NCBI GenBank assembly: GCA_963822825.1
Contig: CAWGIW010000011.1
Location: 186,001 to 250,000 of the forward strand
DNA: 64,000 bases
From: JAWWPY01 sp963822825
GTDB taxonomy: Bacteria; Actinomycetota; Actinomycetes; Streptosporangiales; Streptosporangiaceae
Direction of reading: 5' to 3'
A program made the position numbers and the translations under genes. Below, one piece after another: positions 46,846 to 55,907 of the stretch. The first letter of the stretch is position 1; each line of letters begins with the position of its first letter. The notes under the pieces are model-generated. The model did no database searches, was not told the origin of the DNA, and worked only from the letters and a program-made list of their open reading frames with translations.

Positions 46846-47712
46846 TCAGCTCGTGATGTCCTTGGTGGCGAAATGGGCCCACGCCGCCCCGAGGAACACG
46901 GCCACATAGACGGCCTGCACGGCGAACCCTCGGTCGATGTTCCGCCACAGGATCGGCTGCCGGAAGAAGTCCACCCAGGCCAGCCAGTAGCGGGTAGGAA
47001 GATAGGGGTTGACCGAGGCGGCCGCGCCGAGGGTGACGAGCACCTCACTGGTGATCAGCGCCGCGAGCGCGCCCAGGGCGGCACCGAGGGCCGAGTCCGT
47101 GACGGTGGACAGGAACAGCGCGATCGCTCCGACCCCGAGCATGGACACCCCGATGAACGCGATCGCGCCGGCCGTCCTGATCAGGATGTCGGCGGGGGTC
47201 AGCCCGTTGCCGGACAGCGAGGTCGCGGCGACGCTGGATGCGCTGAAGCCGCCGGCGGCCCCGCCTCCGCTGGCCGGGCTCACGGTGGCCGGCTGGGAGC
47301 CGAACAGCAGCGTCCCGGTCGCATAAGCGGTCACCGCGACGAGGATGACGGCGACGAGGACGTACACGATGAGCGCGACGAGCTTGGCCGCGAGCAGCCG
47401 GCTGCGGCCGACCGGCCTGGCCACCAGGTAGCGCAGCATGCCCGAGCCGGCCTCGCCCGCGATGGAGTCGCCCGCCACGACCGCGACCGCGACCGGGAGG
47501 AAGATCGGCAGCACGATCGCGAGCGCCGCGGCGGGATACAGCGACCCACTGGACAGCACGGCCGACAGCAGCGCGGGACCCTGGCCGGGCGGCGGTGCCA
47601 GGTGCGTGACCGCCACGAACACGGCGACGACCACCGGGAGCCCGCACAGCAGTGCCAGGCTGGCCCAGCTTCTCGGCCGGCGCACCAGCTTCACCAGCTC
47701 GACCCGGATCAC
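46846..47712 (-). CDS. ABC-2 type exporter permease
   Basis: 288 residues with about six transmembrane segments, for example LALLCGLPVVVAVFVAVTHLA and IVYVLVAVILVAVTAYATG; GSGMLRYLVARPVGRSRLLAAK is the typical ABC-2 membrane loop. The ATG overlaps the ATPase stop by four bases. Confidence 0.9.
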   Translation of the reverse strand: MIRVELVKLVRRPRSWASLALLCGLPVVVAVFVAVTHLAPPPGQGPALLSAVLSSGSLYPAAALAIVLPIFLPVAVAVVAGDSIAGEAGSGMLRYLVARPVGRSRLLAAKLVALIVYVLVAVILVAVTAYATGTLLFGSQPATVSPASGGGAAGGFSASSVAATSLSGNGLTPADILIRTAGAIAFIGVSMLGVGAIALFLSTVTDSALGAALGALAALITSEVLVTLGAAASVNPYLPTRYWLAWVDFFRQPILWRNIDRGFAVQAVYVAVFLGAAWAHFATKDITS

Positions 47713-48686
47713 TTCAGGTCACCATCCTCTGCCTGTCCGGCATCGCCACCGGAGCCTGCGGCCGGGCTGGGCCGGTCGTCACCGCGGTCGACCCGGTCGG
47801 AACCGGAGCCGGTGACGGCCAGGACGAGGTCCTCCAGCGAGCGGCGCTCAGGTGCGAACTCGCTGACCCGCACGCCCGCCGCGATGAGCCGCAGGTTGAT
47901 CGCCGCCGGATCCGGCGCCACCGCGAACAGCGTGTCGCCCTCGATCCGTTCGACGCTCCCGTCCAGTACCGCCGCAGCCCGATCCACATCAGGGCTGCGG
48001 ACCATCACCCGCCCGGTTGGCCCGCGCAAGACCTCGAGCTCCTCTTGCACGACCAGCCGTCCCCGGTTGATCACGCCGACCCGCGTGCACAACTGGTCGA
48101 CCTCCGCCAGTTGGTGACTGGACATGAAGACCGTTGTGCCGCCCTGGTTAAGCTCGGCAAGCAGGTCGCGGACCTCGCGGATGCCCTGCGGATCCAGCCC
48201 GTTGGTCGGCTCGTCGAGCACCAGCAGCCGCGGAGCGCGCAGCAGGGCCGCGGCCAGCCCAAGCCGTTGGCGCATGCCGAGCGAATACCGCTTCACCGGG
48301 CGGTTGTCGATCCCGGCCAGCCCGACCCGCTCCAGGGCCTCCGCGATCCGGGCCCGGCGGGTCCGGCGGGGGCCCGCGCGGCCGGCCGCGTCGATCAGTG
48401 CGAGGTTGGCCCGGCCGGACAGGTGCCCATAGGAAGATGGGCCCTCGACCAGCGCGCCGATGTGCGGCAGGACCTCGGCGGCATGGCGCGGCATCGGCCT
48501 GCCCATCACCTCGATCTCACCGCTCGTGGCGTACACCAGACCGAGCAGCATCCGGACCAGCGTCGTCTTGCCGGAGCCGTTGGGGCCCAGGAAGCCGTAC
48601 CGATCGCCATCGCGGACATCCAGGTTGACCCGGTCCACGGCGAGCACGGGCCCGAACCGCTTGGTGAGTGACCTCGTAACGATCAT
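47709..48686 (-). CDS. ABC exporter ATPase
   Basis: 325 residues. Walker A GPNGSGKTTLVRMLLGL, signature YSLGMRQRLGLAAALL, Walker B LLVLDEPTNGLDPQG, H-loop SSHQLAEVDQLC. The C-terminal 90 residues are the regulatory tail of exporter ATPases (bacitracin/lantibiotic-type). Coupled with both neighbours. Substrate not known. Confidence 0.93.
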   Translation of the reverse strand: MIVTRSLTKRFGPVLAVDRVNLDVRDGDRYGFLGPNGSGKTTLVRMLLGLVYATSGEIEVMGRPMPRHAAEVLPHIGALVEGPSSYGHLSGRANLALIDAAGRAGPRRTRRARIAEALERVGLAGIDNRPVKRYSLGMRQRLGLAAALLRAPRLLVLDEPTNGLDPQGIREVRDLLAELNQGGTTVFMSSHQLAEVDQLCTRVGVINRGRLVVQEELEVLRGPTGRVMVRSPDVDRAAAVLDGSVERIEGDTLFAVAPDPAAINLRLIAAGVRVSEFAPERRSLEDLVLAVTGSGSDRVDRGDDRPSPAAGSGGDAGQAEDGDLK

Positions 48687-49834
48687 CGGCGCTCCGGTCT
48701 GTACGCCTGCAGGCTGGCGCCCGCGCTGTCGAGCAGGGCCGGTGTCACCGCGCCGGTGAGGACGTACGTCTCACGGAAACCGGCGCGGAGCATGAGCACC
48801 GTGAGCAGCGGCGTACGGATCAGGACCGCGGTCCCGCCCGGCAGTGCGATGGTGGCGGCACCGGCCTGGATCGCGGCGTTGAGCACCTGCGAGCCTTCCG
48901 CACGGGGCAGCGGCAGCAGCACGAGCCGGGAGAATCCCGTGCCGTAGACGGCCACGCCGATGGGGCCACCCGGGACCGTGATGCGGCTGAGCCCGGCGAG
49001 CTGCCCGGGGAACGGGGTGCTGTCGTGGTCGCCATCGCCGTCGCCGCCCAGAATGTGCTCGACGTCAGGCAACCCGGTCGAGGTCACCGATACGCCCGGG
49101 GCCGGATCCGGCGTCACGGTCGCCACCGCCGGGCGGCGCTCGTCCACCTGCAGGAAGCTGGTCACCAGGATGGGCTTGGCCGAGCCGCGGCCAATGATCG
49201 CGACCTCGAGCGGCAGGCCGCCAGCCGGATCGGCCCAGATGTCGATGGCCCCGATCGTTGTGGCTGAATCCGCCGGCACCACCTGGAGGCCCGCCGCGTC
49301 CACGCCGGCCACCCGCCGCGACGGCAGCCGCGACACGTGATCCGCGGGTGACGCGATATCCAGCAGCCGGCGAGCCAGCGCGGGCGGCAGCAGGTCGGCG
49401 GCCTGGGGCAGCCGGACGGGCTGCGCGCCCACGATGCGGGTCAGCACGTCGTGCCCGTAGTCCCACTGATAGGTCTGCTGGCCCACCTGATAGGTGTCGT
49501 TCTCCCCGGTTCCGGTGACGACCGCCGCCCGCCAGCTGCCGGGTGAGCGATACCAGGCGTACTGGTCGGTGCTGCCATCAAACAGCGCGCTCACGTCCTG
49601 GAGGTCCGGCAGTTCAGGCAGTCCGAGGTTCACCGTGCTCTCGGCATATCCCTGGTAGGGCACGCTCGCCGAGGACATGATCCGGGCCCGCAGCGCGGCC
49701 GCGCTGATCGCCAGCTGGGGAACCGGCAGCGCCGCGATCACCGCGGGCAGCGCGCACAGGACGGCGATGCCACCGACCACGACAGACCAGCGGCGCCGTG
49801 CCTGAGCGCTGACAACGCTCACCAGAGCTCGCAT
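48683..49834 (-). CDS. RseB/LolA-fold exported protein of ABC operon
   Basis: 383 residues. The N-terminal signal/anchor is WSVVVGGIAVLCALPAVIAAL. It has a repeated beta pattern like MucB/RseB or LolA (SSASVPYQGYAESTVNLGLP, WYRSPGSWRAAVVTG, QTYQWDYGHDVLTRIVG). The end overlaps the ATPase start by four bases. Probably senses or binds lipid or peptide outside the cell and works with the exporter; this is inference from operon and fold. Confidence 0.7.
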   Translation of the reverse strand: MRALVSVVSAQARRRWSVVVGGIAVLCALPAVIAALPVPQLAISAAALRARIMSSASVPYQGYAESTVNLGLPELPDLQDVSALFDGSTDQYAWYRSPGSWRAAVVTGTGENDTYQVGQQTYQWDYGHDVLTRIVGAQPVRLPQAADLLPPALARRLLDIASPADHVSRLPSRRVAGVDAAGLQVVPADSATTIGAIDIWADPAGGLPLEVAIIGRGSAKPILVTSFLQVDERRPAVATVTPDPAPGVSVTSTGLPDVEHILGGDGDGDHDSTPFPGQLAGLSRITVPGGPIGVAVYGTGFSRLVLLPLPRAEGSQVLNAAIQAGAATIALPGGTAVLIRTPLLTVLMLRAGFRETYVLTGAVTPALLDSAGASLQAYRPERR

Positions 49835-49970
49835 CCCGCCGCGAATGCCACCATTTCACCGTACGTCGGCCTGAGCGGCCGGCACACCGGGCGGCCGGTG
49901 CCCGCGGTGTGACGGTCTTCTTACGGGCCGGACAGGCCCGGCAGGCCCGTGGTCAGTTACGGCCGGGGCA

Positions 49971-50020
49971 GGCCCGGATCAGCCCGGCAGGCCCGGATCA
50001 GCCCGGCAGGCCCGGATCAG
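49971..50020. repeat. 19-base tandem repeat
   Basis: Unit GGCCCGGATCAGCCCGGCA occurs at 49971-49989 and 49990-50008 exactly, with a 12-base partial copy to 50020. More degenerate GGCCCG-rich copies precede it from about 49932. The repeat enters the last codons of the minus-strand gene that ends at 50017. Confidence 0.8.
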
Positions 50021-50382
50021 GCGGTCCGGTCCTTGGATCCGGGATGCTGACGCGGTCCGCGCTTGGCCTTCTCATCCTCGATCTGGCGGATCATTTCCCT
50101 GCGGACCTCGATCACCGCGGCATCGAGGTCGCGGGCGGACGAGGTGGCCACCAGCGGCGGCCATTGGGGCAGCCAGGCCTCCAACGTGACCTTCTGCTCG
50201 GGCCCGTGGCGATCCTTCACAGAGATCTCAAGATCGACCTGGTCAGGGTCCCACCGCGCCAGGTGCCGCTCCAGGCTGGACAGCAGATCCAGCACGTGGC
50301 TGCGGTGGGCGGCACCGAAGCCAAAGCCGAGGCGCAGCCTTTCTGCCAAGATCCGTGTCGAGCCGTTCTCGGCGTCGCTCAT
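50017..50382 (-). CDS. HPF/RaiA-like ribosome-associated protein (tentative)
   Basis: 121 residues: LLSSLERHLARWDPDQVDLEI, SVKDRHGPEQKVTLEAWLP and ATSSARDLDAAVIEVRREMIRQIED follow the strand-strand-helix pattern of the S30AE/HPF domain with a basic tail. The family binds resting ribosomes. The match is by pattern only, so other small cytosolic proteins are possible. ATG 50382. Confidence 0.55.
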   Translation of the reverse strand: MSDAENGSTRILAERLRLGFGFGAAHRSHVLDLLSSLERHLARWDPDQVDLEISVKDRHGPEQKVTLEAWLPQWPPLVATSSARDLDAAVIEVRREMIRQIEDEKAKRGPRQHPGSKDRTA

Positions 50383-50468
50383 GAGATCTACCCTGCCACA
50401 GGTCAGCTGGCCGGGCTCGCCTGGCGCCTGCTTCGGAGCATGTCGTTTTGAGCACGGCCGGTCGATAG

Positions 50469-51414
50469 CTAGCAGCCGTCGCTGGCGAGGAACTGCGCGA
50501 GTTCGGCGGCGGTCGGCGCGGTGGCGGGGCCGCGCCTGGTGGCCGAGAGCGCGGCCGCCGCGTTGGCGGTGCGGACGGCCGTCACCTCGTCGGCACCGTG
50601 CGCCAGGGCGGCGATGAAGGTGCCGGTGTGCGCGTCGCCCGCGCCGTTGGTGTCGACCACGTTGACCCGGAATCCGGGCACGGCGACCGGGTCACGATCC
50701 CGGTGGCCGATCAGGCACCCGGCTGGGCCGGTGCGTACCAGCACCCCTCGCCGGCCCGCCGCGCGAGCGCGTCAGCCGCGCCGGCCGGGTCAGGCTGGCC
50801 GGTCAGCAGCGCCGATTCCCGGGCGTTGGTGGTCACCCAGTCGCTGCGGGCCAGCACGGTTTCCGCCGCGTCGGCCGGGACGGACCGAGCGAGCGGCCCG
50901 GGGTCGAAGAACATCATGGTGTCGTCACCGAGCCGCCCGATCCAGTCGAGCAGCGCGGCCCGGTTGCTCGGGTGGACCAGCCCGTAACCCGACAGGTACA
51001 CCGCATCGCCCGGCTCGGCGGCCACCTCGGCCAGGTCGGGGATGGTCAGCGCCGCCTCCGCGCCGCGGCTGGTCAGGAACGTCCGCTCACCCCCGGCGTC
51101 GACGACGGCGATCACGAACCCGGTATCCAGGCCCGGCTTCGGCGGCAGCAGGACCTCGATGCCCGCGTCCGCCAGCCCAGCGCGGGCCAGAGCGCCGAAC
51201 GGCCCGCTGCCGTGCGCGCCCGCGTAGCTGACGCGGAGCCCTTGCCGGGCGGCGGCGGCCATCACGTTGAAGCCACCGCCGGGGGTCGTCTCGGTGCGGT
51301 CGGCCAGCACGTCGCCGCCGCGATCCGGCAGCGCGGTCACGTCCAGCACCACGTCCACGACGACGTTGCCGAGGTGCAGCAGCCGGCCGAACGGCAGCCG
51401 GCCGGGCCGGTCAC
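50469..51414 (-). CDS. PfkB-family carbohydrate/nucleoside kinase (frameshifted)
   Basis: Ribokinase-like enzyme. The GTG at 51414 overlaps the ADP-ribosylglycohydrolase stop (GTGA). LLHLGNVVVDVVLDV and TTPGGGFNVMAAAARQGLRV are the family start. The middle part is DDTMMFFDPGPLARSVP. The catalytic DTNGAGDAHTGTFIAALAHG lies near 50640 in another frame. Indels near 51370-51410 and near 50740 are needed. Sugar or nucleoside substrate; the neighbours suggest a nucleoside or pseudouridine-like compound. Confidence 0.78.
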
Positions 51415-52463
51415 GGCCCCGGCGTTCGCGGCGGCCGCCGCCGCACGGTCAGCAGATCCGCGGCGACCTGGTCCAGTCGCAGGTGGTTGACCCGCGCGAC
51501 GGTGTCCCGCGCGGCCGGCGGGAACGCTTCCACCCCATGACACGCCCCGCCGATGGCCCCGGCCATGGCCGCGATGGTGTCGCAGTCGCCGCCGAGCGAG
51601 GCGGCGATCCGGCAGGCCAGCCACGGGTCGTCTGGGGCGGCGGCGAGCACCGCGAAAGCGGCAGGCACCGACTCCTGCGTGGCCAGGCTGGTGCCCACCA
51701 GCGAGTACACGATCTCGATGACACCGTCGAGGTCATGCCCGGCGACCAGGTCGGCCGCCCAGGTGATCCGCGACGCCACGTCCGCCGCGGCGACCCAGTG
51801 CCCCCGCCCGGCGGCCCGGGCGGCCGCCTCCGCCGCGACAGGCACCGCCTCAGCTACCGAGGCGCCCGACATCCCGGCGCTGACCGCCGCGGCGACGGCC
51901 GCCGCCCCGGCCAGCGCGACCCCAGTGTTGTGCGTCGCCCGGCTGGCCTCGACCACGCGATCCACCAGGACGCCCAGGTCCGTGCGCGGAGTGGCGATAC
52001 CGACCGGCGTGATCCGCATGGCCGCGCCGTTGGTGACACCGAACTGGCCCGCGTCAGCCACACCCGTCCCGGCGAGCAGCGCCGACAGGGCCCGCTTCGT
52101 GGACGGCCCCAGCAGGTCCAGCGAGCCGCGCGCCCGCACCGACTCCTCCCACGCCAGCAGCCGGATGGCCAGTTCGGCGGCGTCAACCGCACCGCCGCCC
52201 TCGACGACGAGCGTCGCGAGCAGCAGAGCCTGCTCGGTGTCGTCGGTGACCGCCCCAGCGGGGAGGCCACCCGCCAGCCGGTGGTCCAGCGGGCCAGGCT
52301 GGAACCCCTCGAGCAGCCGGCCGTACCGGGCCACGATCGCGGGCCGAGGCAGGGACTGCGTCGGCATGCCGAGCGCGTCGCCGATCGCCAGCCCGTAGAG
52401 TGCTCCGGCCGCGCGCGCCTGCTCAGCCGGCAACCGCTCAGCCGACAACCGCTCAGCCGTCAT
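51411..52463 (-). CDS. ADP-ribosylglycohydrolase-family protein
   Basis: 350 residues. GALYGLAIGDALGMPTQSL and VTDDTEQALLLATLV hold the first metal ligands. ASLGGDCDTIAAMAGAIGGAC near the end is the second DxDT-type metal motif of the DraG/ARH family. ATG 52463 overlaps the cysteine-hydrolase stop (ATGA). It cleaves an N-glycosidic bond on ADP-ribose or a nucleoside-like compound; the substrate is unknown. A small AERL-type repeat near the N-terminus comes from a DNA repeat. Confidence 0.88.
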   Translation of the reverse strand: MTAERLSAERLPAEQARAAGALYGLAIGDALGMPTQSLPRPAIVARYGRLLEGFQPGPLDHRLAGGLPAGAVTDDTEQALLLATLVVEGGGAVDAAELAIRLLAWEESVRARGSLDLLGPSTKRALSALLAGTGVADAGQFGVTNGAAMRITPVGIATPRTDLGVLVDRVVEASRATHNTGVALAGAAAVAAAVSAGMSGASVAEAVPVAAEAAARAAGRGHWVAAADVASRITWAADLVAGHDLDGVIEIVYSLVGTSLATQESVPAAFAVLAAAPDDPWLACRIAASLGGDCDTIAAMAGAIGGACHGVEAFPPAARDTVARVNHLRLDQVAADLLTVRRRPPRTPGP

Positions 52464-53038
52464 TGGCCCAGGACACCGGCCAGGCTGACCACCTCCACCA
52501 GCGGGCTGTACAGCCGGAGGATGTCCAGCGCCTGGCCGTGGCTGACATCGCTGACGCCGGCGCACGCGTCCCCGACCACCTTAACCACCGCGCCCGCGTC
52601 GGCCGCTGCCACCGCCGTGGACAGGACGCAGCAGTCGGTGGACACCCCCGCCAGCACCAGCCGCCCGCCGTCACCAACCCGCTCGGAAAGTTCCGGCCCC
52701 CATTTACTGAACGTAGCGGCATCCAGCGTATGTCCGGGCGAAGCCGCGAAATCGTCCACCAGCTCATAGATCCGCGCGTCCGGTGGCTGCCGCGCGAACG
52801 GCCACACATCGTAATAGCGCTGCCATCCGCCCGAGGGGACCTCCGGTGCGATGAACCTGGTGAAGGTGACCCTGGGGCGGAACGCCTCGACCAGCCGCCT
52901 CACCGGGCCGACGATCTCGCCGAACCGCGGAGCCAGCCACGGGCTGCCCGGCTCGGCGAACACCCGCTGCATGTCGATGACCGCCAGCCACGCGCCCGGC
53001 GCCTCATCACCCGGTCCGAGCCCGGGTGCCGCACTCAT
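52460..53038 (-). CDS. Isochorismatase-like cysteine hydrolase
   Basis: 192 residues. The catalytic triad is visible: Asp in WLAVIDMQRVFAEPG, Lys in TFSKWGPEL, and Cys in LAGVSTDCCVLSTAVAAAD. The family hydrolyses amides such as N-carbamoyl compounds, peroxyureidoacrylate or nicotinamide. Its place between an NCS1 permease and a glycohydrolase favours an N-heterocycle breakdown product. Confidence 0.9.
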   Translation of the reverse strand: MSAAPGLGPGDEAPGAWLAVIDMQRVFAEPGSPWLAPRFGEIVGPVRRLVEAFRPRVTFTRFIAPEVPSGGWQRYYDVWPFARQPPDARIYELVDDFAASPGHTLDAATFSKWGPELSERVGDGGRLVLAGVSTDCCVLSTAVAAADAGAVVKVVGDACAGVSDVSHGQALDILRLYSPLVEVVSLAGVLGQ

Positions 53039-53051
53039 GCCTGGGCCGCGT

Positions 53052-54566
53052 TCATGCTTGGGCCGTGGCCGCGGGAGGCGCCAGAACCGGGGCCGACTCT
53101 TGTGCCCGCACCGTCGCCCGCTCGAACGCCCACGTCACGAGGAAACCGATGATCAGGGCGACCAGGACACCGAGGTTGGCGAAGGCCCAGGCACCGGTCT
53201 TCCCGCCGAGCCCGAATGGCTGTAGCAGGTAGCCCTGCCAGCTCAGCCAGCTCGCGTTGCCGTTCGTGACCAGGCCCCAGCCCAGGATGGTGCTGACAAC
53301 GATGACGGCCAGCGGGAGGGCCCGGACATCGCCGTAGCGGCCGGCTGGCTCATACAGCTCAGGCTCGGCGTAGTCCTTCCGGCGCAGCGCGATGTCGGCC
53401 AGCATGATGCCGCACCACGCGGCGATCGGGACCCCGAGCGTGATCAGGAAGCCCTCGAACTGGGCCAGGAAGTTCTTGGCGATGAACACCACGTAGATCG
53501 TTCCCAGCACCATGACCGTGCCGTCGATGAGCGCGGCGACGTAGCGCGGGGTCTTCAGGCCGAGGGTGAGCAGCGCCAGGCCCGACGAGTAGATGTCCAG
53601 CACCGACCCGCCGACCAGGCCGAGCACCGCGACGACGGCGAACGGCACGAGGTACCAGGTGGGCAGCAGCGTAGTCAGCGCCCCGATCGGGTCGGTCTGG
53701 ATGGCGCTGCTCAGCTTGGCCGAGGAGCCGGCCAGCAGCAACCCGAAGACCAGCAGGAAGATCGGGGCCACGGAGGACCCGAACGTCGTCCAGCCGATCA
53801 CGGCGCGGCCTGAGGAACGCCGCGGCAGGTACCGCGAGTAGTCGGCGGCGGCGTTCACCCAGCCGAGCCCGAAGCCAGTCATCGTGAACACCAGCGCGCC
53901 GATCAGCTTCTCGGCCGAGCCCGAGGGGATCGCCGCCACCGTGGGCCAGTGGATCTTGTCGGCGACCAGGACGATGAACCCCACGGTCAGCACGGCGGTC
54001 ACCACAGTGATCACGGCCTGCATCCGCATGATCAGGTCGAAGCCCATGACGCCGCCCATCACGGTCAGCGCGCTGACCACGATCAGCGCGATGACCTTGG
54101 TAGCGGTTCCGCCGCCCCACCCCAGACGCTCGAACACGGTCGCGGTGGCCAGGGTGGCCAGGATGATCAGCACCGTTTCCCAGCCGACCGTGAGCAGCCA
54201 GGAGATCGCGGCAGGCAGCTTGTTGCCGCGCACCCCGAAGGCGGCCCGGCTGAGCACCATGGTCGGCGCCGACCCGCGCTTGCCAGCCACCGCGATGAAG
54301 CCGCAAAGCAGGAAGGAGACGATGATGCCGGCCAGCCCCGCGCCGATCGCCTGCCAGAACGAGATGCCGAAGCCCAATTCGAACGAGCCGTAGCTGATGC
54401 CGAGGACCGAAACGTTGGCCGCGAACCACGGCCAGAACAGATCTCGCGGGTGCCCCTTGCGCTCGGCGTCGGTGATCACATTGATCCCGTTCGCCTCGAT
54501 CTGCAGTGGGCGCAGTTCCGCCGTTCCGGCCGAGAGGCCGCCTCCGGCGCGCTGACGGTCAGCCAT
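53052..54566 (-). CDS. NCS1-family nucleobase/hydantoin permease
   Basis: 504 residues, about twelve helices. RKGHPRDLFWPWFAANVSVLG, the Na+/substrate region GFIAVAGKRGSAPTMVLSRA and GLGWVNAAADYSRYLPRRSSG are typical of cytosine/purine/hydantoin/allantoin transporters. Its start overlaps the CoxG gene end by eight bases and 13 bases separate it from the cysteine hydrolase. Confidence 0.9.
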   Translation of the reverse strand: MADRQRAGGGLSAGTAELRPLQIEANGINVITDAERKGHPRDLFWPWFAANVSVLGISYGSFELGFGISFWQAIGAGLAGIIVSFLLCGFIAVAGKRGSAPTMVLSRAAFGVRGNKLPAAISWLLTVGWETVLIILATLATATVFERLGWGGGTATKVIALIVVSALTVMGGVMGFDLIMRMQAVITVVTAVLTVGFIVLVADKIHWPTVAAIPSGSAEKLIGALVFTMTGFGLGWVNAAADYSRYLPRRSSGRAVIGWTTFGSSVAPIFLLVFGLLLAGSSAKLSSAIQTDPIGALTTLLPTWYLVPFAVVAVLGLVGGSVLDIYSSGLALLTLGLKTPRYVAALIDGTVMVLGTIYVVFIAKNFLAQFEGFLITLGVPIAAWCGIMLADIALRRKDYAEPELYEPAGRYGDVRALPLAVIVVSTILGWGLVTNGNASWLSWQGYLLQPFGLGGKTGAWAFANLGVLVALIIGFLVTWAFERATVRAQESAPVLAPPAATAQA

Positions 54567-55203
54567 GGCCAGCCCCTTTGTGCGGGAGATACCTGGGACG
54601 ATCGTTGGGTATCGAAAAGGCGCGCGACCTCATCCGCCGCAGGGCCAGCGCGACGAGCAACCCGGCGCCGAGCACGGCCGCGGCCGTGGCCGCCGCGGCC
54701 GCCTGTTTCGCCGTCGGCACAAGCGGCCGGGGGGCAGTGACGACGCTGGCCCCGGGCTGGCTGGCCAGCAGCCGCTCGACGTTCCCGGCGAACTCCTCAA
54801 TCAGGCGCTGGCTGACCTCACCGATCGCTCTGGGAGCGTACTGTGCGGCTTGGCCGCGGATCAGCAGGTCGGCGCTGATCAGGACCCGCGCGGCGGGGCC
54901 GTCCGGCTCGACGCGGACCGCGACGTGCGCGTCGGCGCGGCCCTGGCCGGTGCGCTCGCGGCCGGATGCGCGCAGGGTCACGGTTCCCGCCGCCCGGTCG
55001 GCGGCGTCGAGGCGGACCGTGCCCGCGTACACGGCATCGATCGGGCCGATCCTGAGCTGGATCTGGCCCGCGTAGGTGCCGTCCGCCACCTCGCCGATCA
55101 GGCGGCTGCCCGGCAGGCACGCGGCGACCATGCCGGCATCCAGCAGGGCATCGAAGACCTCCCCGGCTGGACGGCCGATGCGGACCGCGCTCGTGAGCTC
55201 CAC
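54559..55203 (-). CDS. CoxG-like SRPBCC protein with C-terminal helix
   Basis: 214 residues. MELTSAVRIGRPAGEVFDAL, GMVAACLPGSRLIGEVADGT and YAPRAIGEVSQRLIEEFAGN are the carbon-monoxide-dehydrogenase-subunit-G family. It has a membrane helix TAAAVLGAGLLVALALRR near the end. CoxG-like proteins help recruit or mature molybdenum hydroxylases, but no such hydroxylase is seen in the window. Confidence 0.83.
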   Translation of the reverse strand: MELTSAVRIGRPAGEVFDALLDAGMVAACLPGSRLIGEVADGTYAGQIQLRIGPIDAVYAGTVRLDAADRAAGTVTLRASGRERTGQGRADAHVAVRVEPDGPAARVLISADLLIRGQAAQYAPRAIGEVSQRLIEEFAGNVERLLASQPGASVVTAPRPLVPTAKQAAAAATAAAVLGAGLLVALALRRMRSRAFSIPNDRPRYLPHKGAGHG

Positions 55204-55212
55204 ACCCGTTGC

Positions 55213-55560
55213 CTATCTGTCCATGTTCGGTTTGCGCTGCGCGCCGTCCACCGGGATGTGGGCGCCGTTGATGAAGCTGGCGCGGGGCGAAGCCGGGAAC
55301 GTGACCAGCGACGAGTAGCTGGGCTTCAAGCCGTCGTTGCCCACCACGAGAACGATCGCACCCGCACCCCGCTCACGCATATTCCCCATGACCGCGCGCA
55401 TCGAACGGACATACCCCACGAACTTCAAGTTCAGGCTGCGCGCGGTGATGGCGACGTCGGCGCCCTCGCGCGCGAGGTGCTCGGCGACCTGGCGCCCGAT
55501 GCCCTCGCTCGCGCCCCGTGACGAGAGCCACTTTCCCGTCCAGCTGCAGATCCACCGCAT
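55213..55560 (-). pseudogene. Short-chain dehydrogenase remnant
   Basis: Starts VDLQLDGKVALVTG near 55560, then in another frame ASEGIGRQVAEHLAREGADV. It jumps from AITARSL to GYVRSMRAVMGNMRERGAGA and again from NDGLKPS to SSLVTFPASPRASFINGAHI, and ends PVDGAQRKPNMDR. Only about 115 codons of a normal 260 remain, with at least two internal deletions. Probably the first gene of the CoxG-permease operon once. Confidence 0.65.
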
Positions 55561-55907
55561 ACCCCTTCCGCCCCGGGTTGGATGGCACGGTGTTGGATGG
55601 TACGTGTGCTGGCAGGCACGTGCGGGATCGCATACCAAATATCAGCGCCGTGGAAGTGCGCTGGTTCGACGCCCGAATCAGCCAGTTTTGCCCCAGCGTG
55701 CCCGGCCCACACTGTGGATACTCGTTATCGGTGAACGTTTTTGCCCCCCGGGGGGCAAAAAGGTTCACCGATCTTCGTTTTCCACAGCCCTGGGGCGCCG
55801 GCATGCTGAGCTCGCCCGGCGGTCGGCGATGCTTGAATGAGTGCAACTGATGGGCTTGGCGCTCGCGCGGACTCATCCGCCAGGCCCGCACCCCGACGAC
55901 CGGAGGC
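55561..55907. other. Divergent intergenic region
   Basis: Between the SDR remnant and the NmrA-type gene. It holds the long palindrome at 55712-55787 and no supported gene. Confidence 0.45.
55712..55787. repeat. 76-base imperfect palindrome
   Basis: Symmetric about 55749/55750. The core is TTTTTGCCCCCC and its complement. The next step outward is ATCGGTGAAC and its complement, and the outer ends are CTGTGGA/TCCACAG. Only the base next to the core and an eight-base stretch between the blocks fail to pair. It could form a strong hairpin or cruciform, or mark a mobile-element end. Confidence 0.8.

Noticed and set aside
49932..50020. CRISPR-like repeats
   Set aside because: Units are directly adjacent without spacers and there is no cas gene in the window.
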